A stretch of 7,645 nt of DNA from Candidatus Cloacimonadota bacterium (GTDB lineage: Bacteria > Cloacimonadota > Cloacimonadia > Cloacimonadales > WRIO01). Position 1 is the first letter of the stretch. Every line of letters begins with the position of its first letter. This document shows positions 4,770 to 7,645 of this stretch, piece by piece. The stretch lies in the NCBI GenBank assembly GCA_023230175.1, contig JALNXV010000166.1, forward strand, positions 1 through 7,645, read 5' to 3'. The position numbers and the translations under genes were made by a program. Below the pieces are notes generated by a model that ran no database searches, was not told the origin of the DNA, and saw nothing but the letters and a program-made list of their open reading frames with translations.

Positions 4770-6107
4770 TTATGGATTTGGTATGATAATAAAAAAGTTA
4801 GTACCTTTTTCTAACTCAGAATTTATCTTAATATCTGCTTTTAATTTAAGTAAAATTTGTTTAACAAGGCTCAATCCAATACCATTTCCTGAGGTCTTAG
4901 TAGTGAAAAACGGGATAAAGATTTTTTCTAAATTATCTTGACTTATGCCGGACCCTGTATCAGAAACTTTTATTTGAGTATTGTCAATAGTTATTTGAGC
5001 AGAAATATCAATGTTTTTTATCTTGCTGTCTTTTACTGCATCAATGGCATTGTTGATTAAATTGATTATACACTGTTCTAATAAATTTTCATCAGTATTA
5101 ACTGAGATATTTTCATACTGACAATAAAAATTTATATTAATACTATTATGTAGAATTTTTTCTGAATATAGTTTCTTGATACGAGCAAATAATTTGCAAA
5201 TATTTATTTCTACGATGTTAGGTTCGGGTATTTTGATTAAATTTCTAAATGAGTCGACAAAAGTCATTAATCCGGTACTTCTTTTTGAAATCGTTTGAGC
5301 TGCGAGTTTTAGGTTATTAATAGTTTCTGCTGATGGTTCATATTCATTAGAAACTAAAGCATAAATAGTTGAACTTAATGATGTTATTGGTGATAATGAA
5401 TTCATAATCTCATGAGTAAGAATACGGATTAATTTAGTCCAAGATTCAACTTCTTGTTCGTCCATTTCGGATTTAATATCATGCATTATTATAAAATTGA
5501 GACTTTTATTTTTAAATATTAATTTTGATAATTGGACTGAGTAATGTTTTTGAGTATCAATGGTTTTGAAAAAACCTTTTTTTGATTCTTTTAAGTTTTG
5601 AAGGATTTCATAAAAGGATGAGTTTTTTTCTTGTAGATCAATGATGTTTGAAATAGTTTTAACTTGTAGGATTTGGCAAGCATATTCATTTAGATATTCA
5701 ATCTTGCCGTCAGATTGAGTATCGTAAATCAAGATTCCTACTTTAATTTGTTGAATTATATATTTTAGGTAATAGGTTTGTTTTTCTTTTTCTAATTTGA
5801 GATGTTGTATTGTTTGGTTTAGATTTTCAAATGCTTGATTTATCTGCATAATGCTTTTTATTGTTTCATCAGGGATAATATTTTGTTGTGCGTCTTTGTA
5901 ATGGACAGAATTAATCAATGAAGCGATTTTTTGGTTTGTTTTATCAAAAAAATTGAATAATTTAAATACTAAATATAGAGTTAGAAATATAAGGAAAATA
6001 CTAAAAAAAACGAGTTTTTTTTCGATGACAATGACCAATACTAATTCGCATAACAAGATAAGAGCAATATTAATTGAAAGTTGTAATTTATAATTTTTAA
6101 ATATCAT
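4770..6107 (-). CDS. NtrY-like membrane sensor histidine kinase
   Basis: Sensor kinase of a two-component system, 445 aa. Two hydrophobic segments (about 9-29 and 32-51) are separated by only a few charged residues (EKK), so there is essentially no periplasmic sensor domain. A linker/coiled-coil (about 52-112) follows, then a PAS-like region (about 113-205, GILIYDT...YLNEYACQIL). The phospho-acceptor box is LTHEIMNSLSPI (230-241, H232). The ATPase domain has N349..N353 (NLINNAIDA), DTGSG (383-387), IFIPFFTTK (396-404) and GNGIGLSL (407-414), so all kinase motifs are intact. The ATG lies inside the end of the regulator gene (11-nt overlap, 6097-6107) with only a weak, distant AGAAG, indicating translational coupling. 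It should phosphorylate the upstream-encoded regulator. The signal is probably cytoplasmic or membrane-derived and cannot be named. Confidence 0.92.
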   Translation of the reverse strand: MIFKNYKLQLSINIALILLCELVLVIVIEKKLVFFSIFLIFLTLYLVFKLFNFFDKTNQKIASLINSVHYKDAQQNIIPDETIKSIMQINQAFENLNQTIQHLKLEKEKQTYYLKYIIQQIKVGILIYDTQSDGKIEYLNEYACQILQVKTISNIIDLQEKNSSFYEILQNLKESKKGFFKTIDTQKHYSVQLSKLIFKNKSLNFIIMHDIKSEMDEQEVESWTKLIRILTHEIMNSLSPITSLSSTIYALVSNEYEPSAETINNLKLAAQTISKRSTGLMTFVDSFRNLIKIPEPNIVEINICKLFARIKKLYSEKILHNSININFYCQYENISVNTDENLLEQCIINLINNAIDAVKDSKIKNIDISAQITIDNTQIKVSDTGSGISQDNLEKIFIPFFTTKTSGNGIGLSLVKQILLKLKADIKINSELEKGTNFFIIIPNP

Positions 6108-7497
6108 ATTTTTTAATTCTTCTATATAGTGCAGGTCGGGTTAATCCGAGCTCTTTAGCAGTATTTGAGATATTTCCGTTAAATTTTTTCAAGGTATTAA
6201 TGATTAAATCTTTTTCAATAGATTCTAAAGAATTTATGTCTTTAATTTCTATGTTTGTGTTTAACTTATCTATTTTGTTTTGATGGAATGAATCATTAGT
6301 TAAGAAGGTAAAATCTGAAATAGAAAGATTTTGGTTTTTTGTTAAAATGACTGCTCTTTCTAAAGCATGCCGAAGTTCTCTAACATTGCCGAACCATTTG
6401 TATTTTTGTAAAAATGTAATAGCGTCCGTAGATAAAGACAGGTTTTCTTTTTTATATTTTTTTTTAAATATTTTTAAGTAATGTTCGGCTATTAATGGTA
6501 TGTCTTCTGTTCTTTCTCTTAAGGGAGGTAGGTGAATTTCTACTGTATTAATACGATACAGCAAATCTTGTCTGAACATATTATTTATAATTAATTCATT
6601 TAAATTGTTATTTGTAGCACAAATTAATCGTACATTAATTGGTGTTTTTTTGTTTGATCCAATTGGAGTTATATATCTTTTTTCAATTGCAGTCAATAAC
6701 TTAGATTGTTGAGATAAACTTAAATTTCCGATTTCATCTAAAAATAGAGTACCGTCTTTAGCTGCTTCAAATTTTCCTATTCTGTTGACCTTAGCATCAG
6801 TAAAAGCACCTTTAGTATGACCGAATAACTCTGATTCAAATAATGATTCCGGGATTGAGCCTAAGTCTACAGCTAAGAATAAATCATTGTAGTATTTTGA
6901 TTTATTATGAATTGCTTTAGCAACTAATTCTTTGCCTGTTCCGTTTTCACCGGTTATTAAAATGTTTGCATCTGTTGGAGCAACACATTCTATAATTGAA
7001 AAGATTTCTTTCATTTTTTTTGAGGTACCAATAATTTGTTGATAGCTTTTGTTGGTAGATTCTAAAATGGATTGTTGTTTGTTTTTAAGGAGTTTATTTT
7101 CTTTTTTTGATTTTAAAAATTCTGTGGCAGAATTCATAGTTGCAAGTAGTTTTTCGTTTTGCCAAGGCTTTAAGACAAAATCACTTGCACCTTCTTTTAA
7201 TGCCTTTACAGCTTTTTCTACATCTCCATACGCTGTTAAAAAAATAACTACTATGTCCGGAAAATTGGTTTTTATCCTACTTAAATAAGTGAAACCTTCT
7301 GAACCGCTGATTGTGTCTTTAGTAAAGTTCATATCAAGAAGAACTAAGTCATATTCATTGTTAGTTAATAACTTAATGATATTTTCCGGATTTGTTTCTG
7401 TTGTTATCTTTTTAACTTGTCCGGATAAAAACATTTTTAAAGCAAATAAGATATCTTCATCATCATCTATAGCTAAAACTGAAATGTCTAAATACAT
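6097..7497 (-). CDS. NtrC-type sigma-54-dependent response regulator
   Basis: Two-component response regulator and enhancer-binding activator, 466 aa, normal for NtrC-like proteins. The receiver domain (about 5-118) has the acidic pair D11/D12, phospho-acceptor D55 (LVLLDMN), T88 and K110 (VLKPW). The AAA+ domain (about 153-385) has Walker A GENGTGKE (183-190), sigma-54 contact loop GAFTDA (230-235), Walker B LFLDE (251-255) and arginines in FRQDLLYR (308-315). A Fis-type helix-turn-helix (about 436-464, NTAKELGLTRPALYRRI) ends the protein. The GAFTGA loop reads GAFTDA here. The start has GGAGG four bases upstream and a TAA directly abutting the ATG, suggesting an upstream gene in the same operon. 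Target promoters are unknown; I spotted no -24/-12 site upstream of any gene in the window. Confidence 0.94.
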   Translation of the reverse strand: MYLDISVLAIDDDEDILFALKMFLSGQVKKITTETNPENIIKLLTNNEYDLVLLDMNFTKDTISGSEGFTYLSRIKTNFPDIVVIFLTAYGDVEKAVKALKEGASDFVLKPWQNEKLLATMNSATEFLKSKKENKLLKNKQQSILESTNKSYQQIIGTSKKMKEIFSIIECVAPTDANILITGENGTGKELVAKAIHNKSKYYNDLFLAVDLGSIPESLFESELFGHTKGAFTDAKVNRIGKFEAAKDGTLFLDEIGNLSLSQQSKLLTAIEKRYITPIGSNKKTPINVRLICATNNNLNELIINNMFRQDLLYRINTVEIHLPPLRERTEDIPLIAEHYLKIFKKKYKKENLSLSTDAITFLQKYKWFGNVRELRHALERAVILTKNQNLSISDFTFLTNDSFHQNKIDKLNTNIEIKDINSLESIEKDLIINTLKKFNGNISNTAKELGLTRPALYRRIKKYDI

Positions 7498-7645
7498 TTA
7501 GCCTCCTTTATTCAAAATGAATAAAGTATTGATTTCTGTCAAGCAAATGTTCGAAATCGTACTGGGCGATAACCATTTTAAGTATCCACCCTTTTTAACC
7601 AAAATAATATCTTTAACATAATTATCAACAAAATTAGGGCATATT
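7498..7645 (-). other. Possible 3' end of an upstream operon gene; frame uncertain
   Basis: On the minus strand one frame stays open for 48 codons from the window edge and ends in GGA GGC TAA (stop at 7498-7500), with TAA directly abutting the regulator's ATG and the regulator's Shine-Dalgarno formed by the last two codons. That spacing is typical of operon neighbours. Chance openness is not negligible, and two other readings compete. One is a hydrophobic tail (7578-7643, LILLIIMLKILFWLKR) ending at TAA 7578-7580. The other is a 22-codon ORF at 7508-7576 (MVIAQYDFEHLL...) with GGTGGA upstream. A plus-strand ORF of 34 codons (7517-7621) also exists. I recognise no family in any of them. Confidence 0.3.
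7507..7542 (-). promoter_or_regulatory. Possible regulator leader: -35-like TTGACA and hairpin beside the RBS
   Basis: The minus strand has a perfect TTGACA at 7542-7537, but the expected -10 (about 17 bases on) is only CATTTT, so promoter status is weak. TTTATTC (7507-7513) and GAATAAA (7519-7525) form a 7-bp stem with a five-base loop directly against the GGAGG (7502-7506). It could be an operator for autoregulation or affect ribosome access. If the upstream frame at 7498-7644 is coding, these are just coding sequence. Confidence 0.25.

Noticed and set aside
1066..7497. Binding proteins feeding a signal to the histidine kinase as one sensory system
   Set aside because: They are in different operons on opposite strands about 2 kb apart, and the kinase has no extracytoplasmic domain to contact a periplasmic protein.
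7049..7501. Two plus-strand open frames antisense to the response regulator
   Set aside because: Both are fully covered by the highly conserved receiver-domain coding sequence on the other strand.

Overview
The window is a strongly AT-rich stretch of bacterial chromosome (roughly 30% GC by eye) carrying seven confident genes and two repeat-rich intergenic regions. Most genes have a good Shine-Dalgarno (AGGAG/GGAGG type). The two secreted proteins have ordinary type I signal peptides rather than lipoboxes, which suggests a diderm (Gram-negative-type) cell. The NtrY/NtrC-like pair, the DUF1292 protein and the dispersed 'GTCATCCTGAAC...GTGAAGGATCTC' repeats fit an uncultured low-GC member of the FCB-type phyla (for example the Cloacimonadota or Delongbacteria neighbourhood). 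This placement is inference, not proof.

Layout. Positions 1-1065 hold no credible gene. They contain 33-bp-period repeats at both ends in opposite orientations, a 61-nt near-perfect hairpin, an 84-nt imperfect palindrome and several smaller hairpins. Positions 1066-2644 (+) hold two tandem paralogous periplasmic solute-binding proteins, about 61% identical, separated by an intrinsic terminator. Positions 2645-2884 are a convergent gap with a second cluster of the repeat families seen left of the pair, so the pair is bracketed by related repeats. On the minus strand, 4643-2885 holds a DUF1292 protein, a terminator, then an inositol-monophosphatase-family phosphatase overlapping an HDDC2/YfbR-like HD phosphohydrolase by ATGA. 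On the minus strand, 7497-4770 encodes a sigma-54-dependent NtrC-type response regulator overlapping an NtrY-like membrane histidine kinase. The right edge (7498-7645) may contain the 3' end of an upstream gene abutting the regulator, but its reading frame is uncertain.

How the genes work together. The kinase/regulator pair is a self-contained two-component system. The kinase has two adjacent membrane segments, almost no extracytoplasmic loop, and a PAS-like region, so its signal is probably sensed in the membrane or cytoplasm. The IMPase-like and HD-like enzymes are both phosphomonoesterase families and are translationally coupled, suggesting linked steps in nucleotide or phosphate-ester clean-up. 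The two binding proteins have no permease or ATPase beside them, so their transporter or receptor partner is elsewhere. No complete novel system is obvious. The points most worth a second look are the paralogous binding-protein pair bracketed by repeats, the inverted 33-bp repeat arrays with hairpins, and genes that start immediately after strong terminators.
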